From: an uncultured Desulfovibrio sp.
Lineage (GTDB): Bacteria; Desulfobacterota; Desulfovibrionia; Desulfovibrionales; Desulfovibrionaceae
Assembly: GCA_913060505.1 (NCBI GenBank)
Contig: CAJXRQ010000005.1
Location: 1 to 64,000 of the forward strand
Direction: 5' to 3'
Length of the DNA stretch: 64,000 nucleotides
The notes under the pieces are model-generated. The model did not search any database and had not been told where the DNA came from. It was given only the letters and a program-made list of their open reading frames with translations. This document shows, piece after piece, positions 9,174-17,082 of this stretch. Each line of letters opens with the position of its first letter. Within the stretch, counting starts at the first letter, position 1. The translations under genes and the position numbers were made by a program.

Positions 9174-9658
9174 GGCACCCACGTACGGTTCGTGTTTCCC
9201 GCACTGGGCGGGCTGAAAAAGTATGACAACCGGTCGAAATTGCGAAAAACGTTCCACTTGCCAGGGGGCAGGAAAATCCGCTTTCAACCATGATACTACA
9301 ACTTGTCTTCATAAACAATACATTGAACAAATACATATACTTGAAGCTCCATTCAGATCTTAAAAACCCAAATTGGCAATTCCAATTTTCTCCTGCCGCG
9401 AGAAAATCAGGACATGGGTGCAACAAAAATGTTACATACTTTCCTGCTAACATCACCTTTTTGTTCAAATTATCTTTTCCGGCAAGAAACGTGATATGAG
9501 GGCAAAGCGCCCAGTGCCCATATTCTGCAACATCTCTCTTCATGCTGCGAATGGCCCTTATTTTGCTTTGATAACAACCAAATAACAGTTGCAATCCATC
9601 GCTAACCATCAGAGGTGTTTAACACCCTACAATTTGAAAAGCATAAGGACTTTTCTCC
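9174..9658. other. Divergent intergenic region between eutB and HAD gene
   Basis: This 485-bp stretch carries the promoters of eutBC (minus) and the HAD gene (plus). I see no credible gene, no cobalamin-riboswitch-like core and no clear -24/-12 element. The one structured element is the inverted repeat at 9370-9388. Confidence 0.6.
9370..9388. promoter_or_regulatory. Perfect inverted repeat upstream of eutB
   Basis: AAATTGG and CCAATTT are separated by 5 bp, about 200 bp upstream of the eutB start. It could be an operator for eut control. No regulator gene is adjacent, so the partner is unknown. Confidence 0.3.
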
Positions 9659-10372
9659 ATGCCCTGCAAACGCAAAGCAGCTTTTTTCGATATGGGCGAA
9701 ACCCTCTATTCCTATGAGGGGCTCCCACTCAGCTGGAAAGACCATTTCCAAAAAGCCTGGAAACAGGCGTTGACCGAAAGCGGCCATGTCCCCACAGACA
9801 ACCAGCTCAGGATACTGAAAGACTACATGACCCAGTTCAACACACGCGAAGTTCCTCGTGAAATCGAATACGATGCAGAACACATTTTTAGTGGTGCCTT
9901 GCGTGCCGTGAGCATTGAACAACGTCATTTGCCCGCCATTATTGACAACTTCTTCGATTATTTCCGGCAGCGCCTCACCCCGTATGAAGAAACCGTGTCA
10001 GCGCTCAAAAAGCTGAAGACGCGCCACATCTACATAGGAGCGTTGACAGATGTCGCCTACGGCATGCCGAACCATTTTATAGCCGACGACCTCAAACAGG
10101 TCGGTATCCTGAACCTGATGGATTGCTGGAAAACCTCCGTGGATGTTGGTTTTCGCAAGCCGCACCCCAAAGGCTATACGGAGTTGTGTGCCAATGCTGA
10201 ATGTCTGCCTGAGGAAGCCATTTATGTCGGCAATGAACGCAAGGATGTTGACGGGGCCAACCGGGCGGGACTCACTTCGGTTCTGATCCACCGGGCAGAT
10301 ACTGGAATACCGGAATGGGGACAGGATCATACAATTCATTCCATTTTGGAGTGCGAAAACCTGTTCCAATGA
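9659..10372 (+). CDS. HAD-superfamily hydrolase
   Basis: This 237-residue protein has the four HAD motifs: FFDMGETL near residue 9 (nucleophile Asp, with Gly two residues later where many members have Asp), GALTD near 125 (Thr), the Lys of GFRKPHPKG near 160, and GNERKDVDGANRAG near 185 (metal-binding acids). A cap domain occupies about 20-105. It is probably a small-molecule phosphatase. The missing second Asp in motif I is seen in some HAD subgroups and can mean reduced phosphomonoesterase activity. It is transcribed divergently from eutB and has no operon partner. Confidence 0.82.
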   Translation: MPCKRKAAFFDMGETLYSYEGLPLSWKDHFQKAWKQALTESGHVPTDNQLRILKDYMTQFNTREVPREIEYDAEHIFSGALRAVSIEQRHLPAIIDNFFDYFRQRLTPYEETVSALKKLKTRHIYIGALTDVAYGMPNHFIADDLKQVGILNLMDCWKTSVDVGFRKPHPKGYTELCANAECLPEEAIYVGNERKDVDGANRAGLTSVLIHRADTGIPEWGQDHTIHSILECENLFQ

Positions 10373-10384
10373 ATGGACACATTA

Positions 10385-10421
10385 AAAAAAATGGCGGGAA
10401 TCGATAAAATCGACTCCCGCC
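10385..10421 (-). terminator. Terminator downstream of feoB
   Basis: A 13-bp stem with one mismatch (10393-10405 with 10409-10421) is followed on the minus strand by eight T. The plus-strand side has no T run, so it mainly serves feoB. Confidence 0.87.
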
Positions 10422-10443
10422 AAGTGCTGTAAACCACTTCAGG

Positions 10444-12444
10444 TTAGTCGATCAGTAAATGCAAGACCTGATAGAGAAGTATCCCCAGTCCAAGGGAAAG
10501 AACAGAGGTGTAAAGAAGAATACCCAGCAAGGTCTTCACCCGCTTTCCGGTTTCGCTGTAGATAATGCCGAGAGTGGCCACACACGGCAAAAAAACGCTC
10601 TGGGCATAGATAAAGGTTATGGCACCGGCACCGGAAATCGAAGCGTTGATTGCGCCCGACAAATCCGTTGTCGGCACATTGAATATTACCGCCAGTGTTG
10701 CCAGCATGGCTTCCTTGTTCAGCACGGATGCAAACAATGCCGTCATCATCCGCCAATCCAGCCCCATCAGATCGCCGAGAGGCTCAAGAAGATGGCCCAC
10801 ATACCCGAGAAGACTGGTGTTAATTTCACCGCTGGGGAAATACGCTGCAAACCAGATCAAAGTACTGAAGGCCACAATAACGGTTCCGGCCTTGCGTACA
10901 AAGGCTACGCATCGCACATAGGTTTGACGGGCAATGGCTTTCCAGTTCGGCCGCTGGTATTGTGGTAATTCCATGATCAGGCTGATCGCCTCCTCATCTT
11001 TCAAAACAAACCGATCAAGCAGCTTGCACATGAATCCCAGCAAAAGGAAATTGAGAAAAACAAGACCAACCACGGCTCCGACGGCAATTCCGGGAGGGAA
11101 AAGCCATGCAGCAATGGCTGCCGAGACCGCAATTTTTGCAGAGCACGGAACCAGAGGTACCAGCATTGTAGTCAAAAAACGTTGCCGTTCCGAATCCGTT
11201 ATCCGACAGGCGAGTGCGCCCGAAATATTGCATGGAAGGGCAAAAAGAAACGGAATAAAAGCCCGTCCGCTCAAACCGATCTTTGCCATAAAACGATCCA
11301 TGACAAACGCTATGCGTGCCATATAGCCGACATCTTCCAGCAGAGAAAAAACAGCATGAAATGCTCCAATGAACGGAACGATGGCAAGAACCGATCCTGC
11401 GCCACGCACAATGCCCTGTAACAATCCCCCCAACCAGGGAACATATTCACTGCCGATCACAAAGACCACTTTTTCGAGGCGAAATACACCTTCCATCAAA
11501 ATAAACGCTGGCGACAGCCCTGCGGCCAGTCCCGCTATCATGCTCACCAACAGGACGCCAACCATGATCCACAGTCCCCAGAAAGGATGGGTGGCCCATC
11601 GATCCCACCGATGCGTTCTTTCTCCTGCAACGCGTGAAGGAGACGTATCACCAACAACTTTCCGTATCCATGCGTACCGGGCGGCAACCAATTGCTCCGC
11701 GAGAGAGTCTTTTCCTTGCAGACGGGCATCCGCTTCCTGCAATGCGGTTTCCGCCTCCGCCTGCAACATGGCCCGAACGTCGGCATCACCCTCCATGAGT
11801 TTGAGAGCTTCCCAGGCTGCCCGGGATCCGCGTCCTGCACCATTGCCCAAAAATTTCCCCAGTGATTCATGGATTTCTTTTACCTCTCCATCCAACCAGG
11901 CAATGGACAGCCCCGCATCGTTTGCAATGGGAGAAGCTGCCTGGCTCCAAAGGATCGACTTGAGTTTCTCCACTCCTGTTCCCTTCGAAGCCACAAGCGG
12001 AATTACAGGAACACCCAGCTGTTCCTGCAGGTGCCCGATATCGACAAGACAGCCTGCTTCTTCCGCCAGATCCATCATGTTCAAACCCACGACGTAGGGA
12101 ACGCCCAGCGCCGCAACTTCGGAAACATAATAAAGGGTTCGTTCCAGGCAAAGGGCATTGACCACGACAAGAACCAGTGAAACGTCACCATCCAGCACAA
12201 AATCCCTGGCGATGCGTTCTTCAGCCGATCCGGCAGTAAGGCTGTATGTTCCCGGTAGATCCACCATTTCAAGGTGATCCTTGCCGAACCAGACTGCGCC
12301 GCTCTTTTTCTCGACAGTTTTCCCGGGCCAATTCCCAACGGCCTGTCTCAATCCGGTCAATGCATTGAATAACGTAGACTTTCCGGTATTTGGCTGGCCA
12401 GCAATGGCGACGGTAGCCCGGGCTTCTCCGCTGCTTTGCATCAT
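10444..12444 (-). CDS. feoB: Ferrous iron transporter FeoB
   Basis: The 666-residue protein has an N-terminal G-protein domain (G1 GQPNTGKST near 16-24, G3 DLPGTYSL near 59-66, G4 NMMD near 120), a helical spacer domain to about 265, and a polytopic membrane domain with two Gate-like halves (one includes PFLFALPCNISG). It imports Fe(II) across the inner membrane. It overlaps feoA by 4 bp (ATGA), so translation is coupled. A second in-frame ATG lies one codon in. Confidence 0.96.
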   Translation of the reverse strand: MMQSSGEARATVAIAGQPNTGKSTLFNALTGLRQAVGNWPGKTVEKKSGAVWFGKDHLEMVDLPGTYSLTAGSAEERIARDFVLDGDVSLVLVVVNALCLERTLYYVSEVAALGVPYVVGLNMMDLAEEAGCLVDIGHLQEQLGVPVIPLVASKGTGVEKLKSILWSQAASPIANDAGLSIAWLDGEVKEIHESLGKFLGNGAGRGSRAAWEALKLMEGDADVRAMLQAEAETALQEADARLQGKDSLAEQLVAARYAWIRKVVGDTSPSRVAGERTHRWDRWATHPFWGLWIMVGVLLVSMIAGLAAGLSPAFILMEGVFRLEKVVFVIGSEYVPWLGGLLQGIVRGAGSVLAIVPFIGAFHAVFSLLEDVGYMARIAFVMDRFMAKIGLSGRAFIPFLFALPCNISGALACRITDSERQRFLTTMLVPLVPCSAKIAVSAAIAAWLFPPGIAVGAVVGLVFLNFLLLGFMCKLLDRFVLKDEEAISLIMELPQYQRPNWKAIARQTYVRCVAFVRKAGTVIVAFSTLIWFAAYFPSGEINTSLLGYVGHLLEPLGDLMGLDWRMMTALFASVLNKEAMLATLAVIFNVPTTDLSGAINASISGAGAITFIYAQSVFLPCVATLGIIYSETGKRVKTLLGILLYTSVLSLGLGILLYQVLHLLID

Positions 12445-12674
12445 CTTTCTCCTTTGACCACAATACCTTCGGCCACGGCTCTGGACATGGCTACCAATGT
12501 ATTGCGAACCTCCACGAGAACGGCCCCTCTGTTCACGTTCCGTAGCACTTCAACTCCAACTCCCTGTACAATGCCGAGCGGGGCCAAACGGGATCGCTCC
12601 CGCGGAGAACAAGCGACTTCTTCAACCGTGGCGGCCCCGCCCTGGGGGACGTCTGCCAATTTCATTGCTTTCAT
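12441..12674 (-). CDS. feoA: FeoA-domain protein
   Basis: This is a 77-residue SH3-like FeoA domain (KLADVPQGGAATVEEV at the start, LAPLGIVQGVGVEVL in the middle). FeoA supports FeoB activity. The ATG at 12674 is preceded by GAGGA at a good distance; an in-frame TTG five codons upstream would place the ribosome-binding site inside the gene, so I rejected it. It is the first gene of feoAB, located just after the TonB receptor gene and its terminator. Confidence 0.92.
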   Translation of the reverse strand: MKAMKLADVPQGGAATVEEVACSPRERSRLAPLGIVQGVGVEVLRNVNRGAVLVEVRNTLVAMSRAVAEGIVVKGER

Positions 12675-12694
12675 AATATGAGTCCTCAAACATA

Positions 12695-12720
12695 AAAGAG
12701 GGCACCCTTGCAGGTGCCCT
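12695..12720 (-). terminator. Terminator between TonB receptor and feoA
   Basis: An 8-bp GC-rich stem (12699-12706 with 12713-12720) has a 6-nt loop and a CTTTT tail on the minus strand. It lies 6 bp after the receptor stop and 20 bp before feoA, so it may be a partial terminator that lowers read-through into feoAB. Confidence 0.75.
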
Positions 12721-12725
12721 TTGAT

Positions 12726-14789
12726 TTAGAATTCAAAGTTGCAACCGACCTGCACCCCGATACTCAAGGGGCTGGCATACCGCGCAGGAGCCATCCCCGT
12801 TGCGGTCTGAAAGGCACGAACAAGATACTCCTCATCGAACAGGTTCTTCCCAAAAATTTCCACGTTCCAATTATTCGCCCTGTACCCCAGCTTGGCATTG
12901 GCAAGCGTGTAGGGATCCTGTTTTATGACGTTCAACTCCTCCAGATACTTGGGGCCGAAGTGCGTCACGGTCATTGATCCGAAGAAACCGCTGTCATGCA
13001 TATAGCTGAGGCCGCAACCGATGGAGTATTCATTGGTATTGGGAATCATGTTGCCCGTAGGATCGCCGGTAGGATGTCCCTCGTAATCGTCAAATTCGGC
13101 ATTCATCCACCCGGCATTGGCAAAGATGTTCAGCCCCTTGGCTGCCAGCCAGCTCACATCCGCTTCGACACCGTAACTATGGGCCCGTCCGGCGTTGTCG
13201 CGAACCTGTGAACCGTCCACGACTGCCGTAACCTGCATATTGGTCCAATCGATCCAGAAAGTAGCTGCATTGAAGCGCAAGCGTTTGTTGAAGGCCATTC
13301 CCTTGTAACCAAGTTCATAGGTCAGGGTGTATTCGGGATCGACGACATGGTCCTCACCAATACCGGCAACATCTACCTCGTTGACCACATAATCCCCGGC
13401 ACGATACCCTCTGGAGATCAGTCCATAGACGCTGTGCTCCGGGGAAATTTCATAGGTCAACGTAGCGCTTGGCAACGGAGCGAACCAAGTGTGTCCTTCG
13501 CTATGTTCGGCACCGGAATCAGAGTCTTCGATAAACCAATTCCGCCGTTCCACGTCCAGACGGAGCGTTCCCTCCAATTCCAACGAAGGAGTTATGTCGT
13601 AAGCAAGTTCACCGAACCACGCACCACCATAGGTATTGATGGAAGATTCGGATTTGTAGGCAGTTCCCATAATGCCCATAAGCGTGGAACAATCCGTTTT
13701 TTCGGCCAGAAAGAACAGCCCCGTCAGCCAGCGAAGACGGGCATCCCTATCCGATGAAGCCAGTCGAAGTTCCTGAGTAAAGGTATTGTAGGTCTCCTCA
13801 TAGTCCGTCAGCTCATATATGCTTGCCAGAGTGGCGTCCATATCGGCACCGGTCTCATACCGTGAATTGGAATAGGCAGTAATGGACGTCAATTCCATGT
13901 CGGCAAAGGCATGCCTTACCGTTAGGCTTCCGGTAAACAATCCTCCGTCTTCCTTACCGGCATAATCACTGGTCGAATCGTATACCGAGTCCGTGCCGTA
14001 GTTGACCCACCCATCATTTGTACCACTGTAATTGTCTGCCATGATGGAAAAGGTGATGTCCGTATCCGGGTTGGCCTGATACACGAGCTTTCCGTGCCCT
14101 TTGACCTGATCGCTCCAATTGGCATCACCATCGCCATGCACTTCGCTGTCCATATATCCATCAGTGGCCTCATGCTGGAAAGCCAACCGGTATTTGAAAC
14201 TCTCTCCGGCAGGTCCGCTCACCGCCCCGGTCACCCGACGACTGTTAAAAGACCCGTAGCTGGCTTCGGCTTCGGCCTCAGGCTTATCGGAAGGCGTACG
14301 AGTGATGATGTTGATGACACCCGCATGCGTGTTGCGGCCGTACAAAGCTCCCTGGCCGCCGCGCAAAACCTCGATGCGTTCAACATCAAACATGGTGTCT
14401 ATTCCTACATATGGTACCGTGACTCCATCGACATTGATGTTCCAAGTCTTGGACATGGTTGTAACACCACCGATACCTCTATAGTTGAACTCAGTGTAAT
14501 GATTGCCTATCTGCTGCATGCCCAGGTTTGGCACCAGCATGGGAAGATCCCGCAGATTGGTAAAACCAAGTTCATCCAGTTCAGCACCATCAAAAACGGA
14601 TATGGATGCAGAAACATCCTGAACATCCTGCTCAACCTTGTGTGCGGTGACGGTTACACTCTCCAACTGCAAGGGGTTATCTTGCGTTGTGTTCTCCCCA
14701 TCTTCAGCAAAAACAAATGAAGCAGTCGACTGGATAACGACTGTCATTATCAACAAAATCCTCCAAAACCACTGTAAACGAAAATACAT
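12726..14789 (-). CDS. TonB-dependent siderophore-type receptor
   Basis: The 687-residue outer-membrane receptor has a signal peptide (about 1-28, ending FVFAED), a plug domain (about 40-160, with TVTAHKVEQDVQDV and the LRGGQGALYGRNTHAGVINI segment) and a 22-strand-type barrel ending in the C-terminal aromatic GCNFEF. The start at 14789 follows AGGAGG. It probably imports a ferric siderophore energised by TonB-ExbBD. The neighbouring PchR-like regulator, methyltransferase and feoAB support an iron role, but no siderophore synthesis gene is present, so the ligand may be a xenosiderophore. Confidence 0.93.
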   Translation of the reverse strand: MYFRLQWFWRILLIMTVVIQSTASFVFAEDGENTTQDNPLQLESVTVTAHKVEQDVQDVSASISVFDGAELDELGFTNLRDLPMLVPNLGMQQIGNHYTEFNYRGIGGVTTMSKTWNINVDGVTVPYVGIDTMFDVERIEVLRGGQGALYGRNTHAGVINIITRTPSDKPEAEAEASYGSFNSRRVTGAVSGPAGESFKYRLAFQHEATDGYMDSEVHGDGDANWSDQVKGHGKLVYQANPDTDITFSIMADNYSGTNDGWVNYGTDSVYDSTSDYAGKEDGGLFTGSLTVRHAFADMELTSITAYSNSRYETGADMDATLASIYELTDYEETYNTFTQELRLASSDRDARLRWLTGLFFLAEKTDCSTLMGIMGTAYKSESSINTYGGAWFGELAYDITPSLELEGTLRLDVERRNWFIEDSDSGAEHSEGHTWFAPLPSATLTYEISPEHSVYGLISRGYRAGDYVVNEVDVAGIGEDHVVDPEYTLTYELGYKGMAFNKRLRFNAATFWIDWTNMQVTAVVDGSQVRDNAGRAHSYGVEADVSWLAAKGLNIFANAGWMNAEFDDYEGHPTGDPTGNMIPNTNEYSIGCGLSYMHDSGFFGSMTVTHFGPKYLEELNVIKQDPYTLANAKLGYRANNWNVEIFGKNLFDEEYLVRAFQTATGMAPARYASPLSIGVQVGCNFEF

Positions 14790-14790
14790 G

Positions 14791-14814
14791 TTTCCTCCTC
14801 TTTTGAGGGGGGAA
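14791..14814 (-). promoter_or_regulatory. Hairpin enclosing the receptor ribosome-binding site
   Basis: Arms 14791-14800 and 14805-14814 pair with two A-C mismatches in the minus-strand transcript around a 4-nt loop, and the AGGAGG of the receptor gene lies in the arm next to the start codon. It could reduce translation until opened. Confidence 0.4.
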
Positions 14815-14905
14815 AATACAACAGGTTCACAAAACTGCTTACTCAATCGGGCAATAAGTTTGCTCACAGAGGGAATACAATTCCGTTCACGTGCTGGCTT
14901 CAACA

Positions 14906-14936
14906 CAAAAAAGCCGCCCCCTTTTGAGGGACGGCC
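14906..14936 (-). terminator. Terminator downstream of the methyltransferase gene
   Basis: A GC-rich hairpin (about 14913-14936, with one bulge) is followed by TTTTTT on the minus strand, 25 bp after the methyltransferase stop. Confidence 0.75.
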
Positions 14937-14960
14937 GGATAATGACGAGATAAAAAGGAA

Positions 14961-15779
14961 TCAACTCAAGATGTCATAACGAAGTATACGGAACGTGCTT
15001 TTCATGCCCGGAATGAATCCTATCAGGCATGCCAGTCCCCAGCGTCGACGTTCCTGATTCATAAAGCGTTCTGTTGATACATGTTTGAACTTCGGTGTCC
15101 ATTCGCTGAGACCGGCATCATCATCAAGAGCCCACAAAAACTGGGCATTTGTCTTTTTAACCGTATCATGCCGGCTTGAATTTTTAACGCCAAAACGATT
15201 GCAGGCATCAAAGTGCAATTCGGCCTGCTCAAATTTTTCGGTCAGCGAAACAAGAAACGGACGCAATTGTTCTTCCGTAAAATACATGAACACACCTTCG
15301 GCTATGATCATGAACTGCGCTCCCGGATGCTCACGCTTGATGGTGCCTACCCAGGAGTCCGTATCGAACATGGACACAGCCAGATGGGGGTTCTCCGCAC
15401 GGGGAGGCATCAATTTCTTTCGAAAATCGATAACTTCCGGTAAATCCAGTTCGTAAAAAACACCTTTTCCCGAATAGACCCGTTCAAATCGAGTATCCAG
15501 TCCGGCTCCAATGCTGATCACAACAGGATTGCTTGCTTCCCGGACAAACCGGGCTGCCTCCCGGTCGAAGTGGCGAACCCGGATAGCAGTCCCGACCTGG
15601 GACATGCGGGAATTCGTAAACTTCTCAAAATCATAATCAATATGGCCAACCAGTTCAGAGGCCTTTGGATCCGAAATGATCGCATCATCCCGAAGTGTTT
15701 CCAAATGCCGCATATACAAAGGAATGAACAGGGTATCCGCAACGGCATCCGTGATAGGTACGGCAATTTTATCAGTCAT
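14961..15779 (-). CDS. SAM-dependent methyltransferase, LCM/TcmP-like family
   Basis: The 272-residue protein resembles leucine-carboxyl-methyltransferase/TcmP-like O-methyltransferases: a SAM-binding VISIGAGLDTRFERV segment (about 88-102), ELDLPEVIDFRKK (about 113-125) and IIAEGVFMYF (about 160-169). Family members methylate carboxyl or hydroxyl groups, often on natural products. It lies between a siderophore-receptor gene and a PchR-like regulator, an arrangement seen in iron-uptake loci of anaerobes, but its substrate is unknown. The start at 15779 follows AAGGAG, which is itself part of a hairpin. Confidence 0.82.
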   Translation of the reverse strand: MTDKIAVPITDAVADTLFIPLYMRHLETLRDDAIISDPKASELVGHIDYDFEKFTNSRMSQVGTAIRVRHFDREAARFVREASNPVVISIGAGLDTRFERVYSGKGVFYELDLPEVIDFRKKLMPPRAENPHLAVSMFDTDSWVGTIKREHPGAQFMIIAEGVFMYFTEEQLRPFLVSLTEKFEQAELHFDACNRFGVKNSSRHDTVKKTNAQFLWALDDDAGLSEWTPKFKHVSTERFMNQERRRWGLACLIGFIPGMKSTFRILRYDILS

Positions 15780-15786
15780 CGAAAAT

Positions 15787-15801
15787 CTCCTTTGAAAGGA
15801 G
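15787..15801 (-). promoter_or_regulatory. Palindrome containing the methyltransferase ribosome-binding site
   Basis: CTCCTTT and AAAGGAG pair perfectly around one base. In the minus-strand transcript the AAGGAG of the methyltransferase gene is the second arm. The hairpin (6 bp if a 3-nt loop is allowed) could limit translation initiation. Confidence 0.4.
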
Positions 15802-15873
15802 AATACTCGTTCGGAAAGGAGCCTGTCTGCTCCGTAAGGAAGCAAAATGGACGCAGCAGGGATATTTGAAGGT

Positions 15874-16860
15874 TCAGGATATTGAATGAAAACGTCTGCC
15901 GGAGTCAGCCCGAAAATCTTTGGGGCGCACTCCAAAAAACTTGCGAAAAGCCACGCTGAAATGACCTACGTTGGAATAGCCTATTTCCCAGGCGACCTCA
16001 CTGACGTTGAGTTGCCGTTCCTGCAAAAGGGCCTGTGCGCGATGCATCCTGTCCTCATGCAGACATCCAAAGGCTGTTTGATTAAACACGGCCCTGAACC
16101 CAGTTTTCAACTTGTTCGTGTTCACGCCAACCATCGCGGCCAGATCTGCCAGACTCGGTGGAGAGGCCATACTGGTTCGCAAAATGGTGCGGGCTTCCCG
16201 TATGCGTTCAACATCCGATTTGGCCAATGGAGCCTTCCGGCCGTTGCTCTTCTGCCTGCCAAGCGTGTCCAATTGATAGGAAAGAAGCTCCAAGGCCTTG
16301 GCTTGAATAAAAAATTTTCTGGCACTTCCCGTGAATTGGCAATCCATAATCTGGTTGGCCACCATTTTCTGCAATGCCGTCATTCGACTCGCGACATTGA
16401 CAAAATGGGTTCCATTACCTTTTAAAGCGGATTCCATTTCGGACACGTGATAGCCATCATCATCCATCATATCCCGAAGCCGATTCGTATCGATGTTGAT
16501 ACCAAGCATACGGGTAGGTTCATGTCCATGAATTTCAAACCGAAGATTGATATTTGGCAGGTAATGAACAACCACAGAATCGGGCTTCACCTCAAAATTG
16601 CCATGTTTTGTCGTATCCGGCGAACAACTACGGGCATTGCCGGACAAAACAAAACCAAATTCAAAAATATTTTCAGGTTTGGAAAAATCTATTCGCGTTC
16701 CTTCTCCGCAGTCCATTTCCATAGTGACAAGATCAATGCCCGGCAGAACCTTGCATTGATGGAAGCCCTTCATGGCAGAGTGAAGCGGATGGGCCTTTCC
16801 TTCCCTTTGAACCGTAGCCTGCCCCGTATCGATAATGTTCGATCTCTCGTTAAAATTCAT
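15874..16860 (-). CDS. PchR-like AraC-family regulator
   Basis: This is a 328-residue regulator. Residues 1-210 resemble the ligand-sensing part of PchR-type siderophore regulators (GIDLVTMEMDCGEGTRIDFS, FEFGFVLSGNAR). The C-terminal double helix-turn-helix (about 225-325) includes SLADLAAMVGVNTNKLKTGF and VAWEIGYSNVGHFSVAFRKF. Such proteins activate receptor genes when the ferric siderophore is taken up, so the TonB receptor at 12726-14789 is the likely target. A GGGAGGAGG ribosome-binding site fixes the start at 16860. A Fur-like box lies directly upstream, suggesting iron repression. Confidence 0.88.
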   Translation of the reverse strand: MNFNERSNIIDTGQATVQREGKAHPLHSAMKGFHQCKVLPGIDLVTMEMDCGEGTRIDFSKPENIFEFGFVLSGNARSCSPDTTKHGNFEVKPDSVVVHYLPNINLRFEIHGHEPTRMLGINIDTNRLRDMMDDDGYHVSEMESALKGNGTHFVNVASRMTALQKMVANQIMDCQFTGSARKFFIQAKALELLSYQLDTLGRQKSNGRKAPLAKSDVERIREARTILRTSMASPPSLADLAAMVGVNTNKLKTGFRAVFNQTAFGCLHEDRMHRAQALLQERQLNVSEVAWEIGYSNVGHFSVAFRKFFGVRPKDFRADSGRRFHSIS

Positions 16861-16878
16861 GCCTCCTCCCTGCGAAAT

Positions 16879-16897
16879 GATTATGAAAACCATTTTC
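16879..16897 (-). promoter_or_regulatory. Fur-like box upstream of the AraC gene
   Basis: GATTATGAAAACCATTTTC matches the 19-bp Fur consensus at 15 positions and includes the perfect TGAAAA/TTTTCA inverted repeat. It starts 19 bp before the start codon of the regulator, where binding would block transcription. Confidence 0.75.
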
Positions 16898-17003
16898 ATT
16901 CTATTGTCAAGTTTCTCTCCCCTTCAGCTATTCATCTCTATCGACAACTGGAATATTTACGATTTCATAAAAATATGCACAGCACAAAAACGACTGTCCC
17001 CCA

Positions 17004-17042
17004 AAAATGAACGGCGGGAACCAACATGCGTCGGTTCCCGCC
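17004..17042 (-). terminator. Terminator downstream of cyuA
   Basis: A perfect 10-bp stem (17013-17022 with 17033-17042) has a 10-nt loop and is followed, after GTTCA, by TTTTT on the minus strand. Confidence 0.8.
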
Positions 17043-17082
17043 TGAAAGGGAAAGTCATGCTCTCCCATATTGCAGTATGCAG

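Noticed and set aside
9174..9658. Possible cobalamin riboswitch upstream of eutB
   Set aside because: I could not find the conserved B12-box or the expected long folded leader. The region is AT-rich with only one short inverted repeat.
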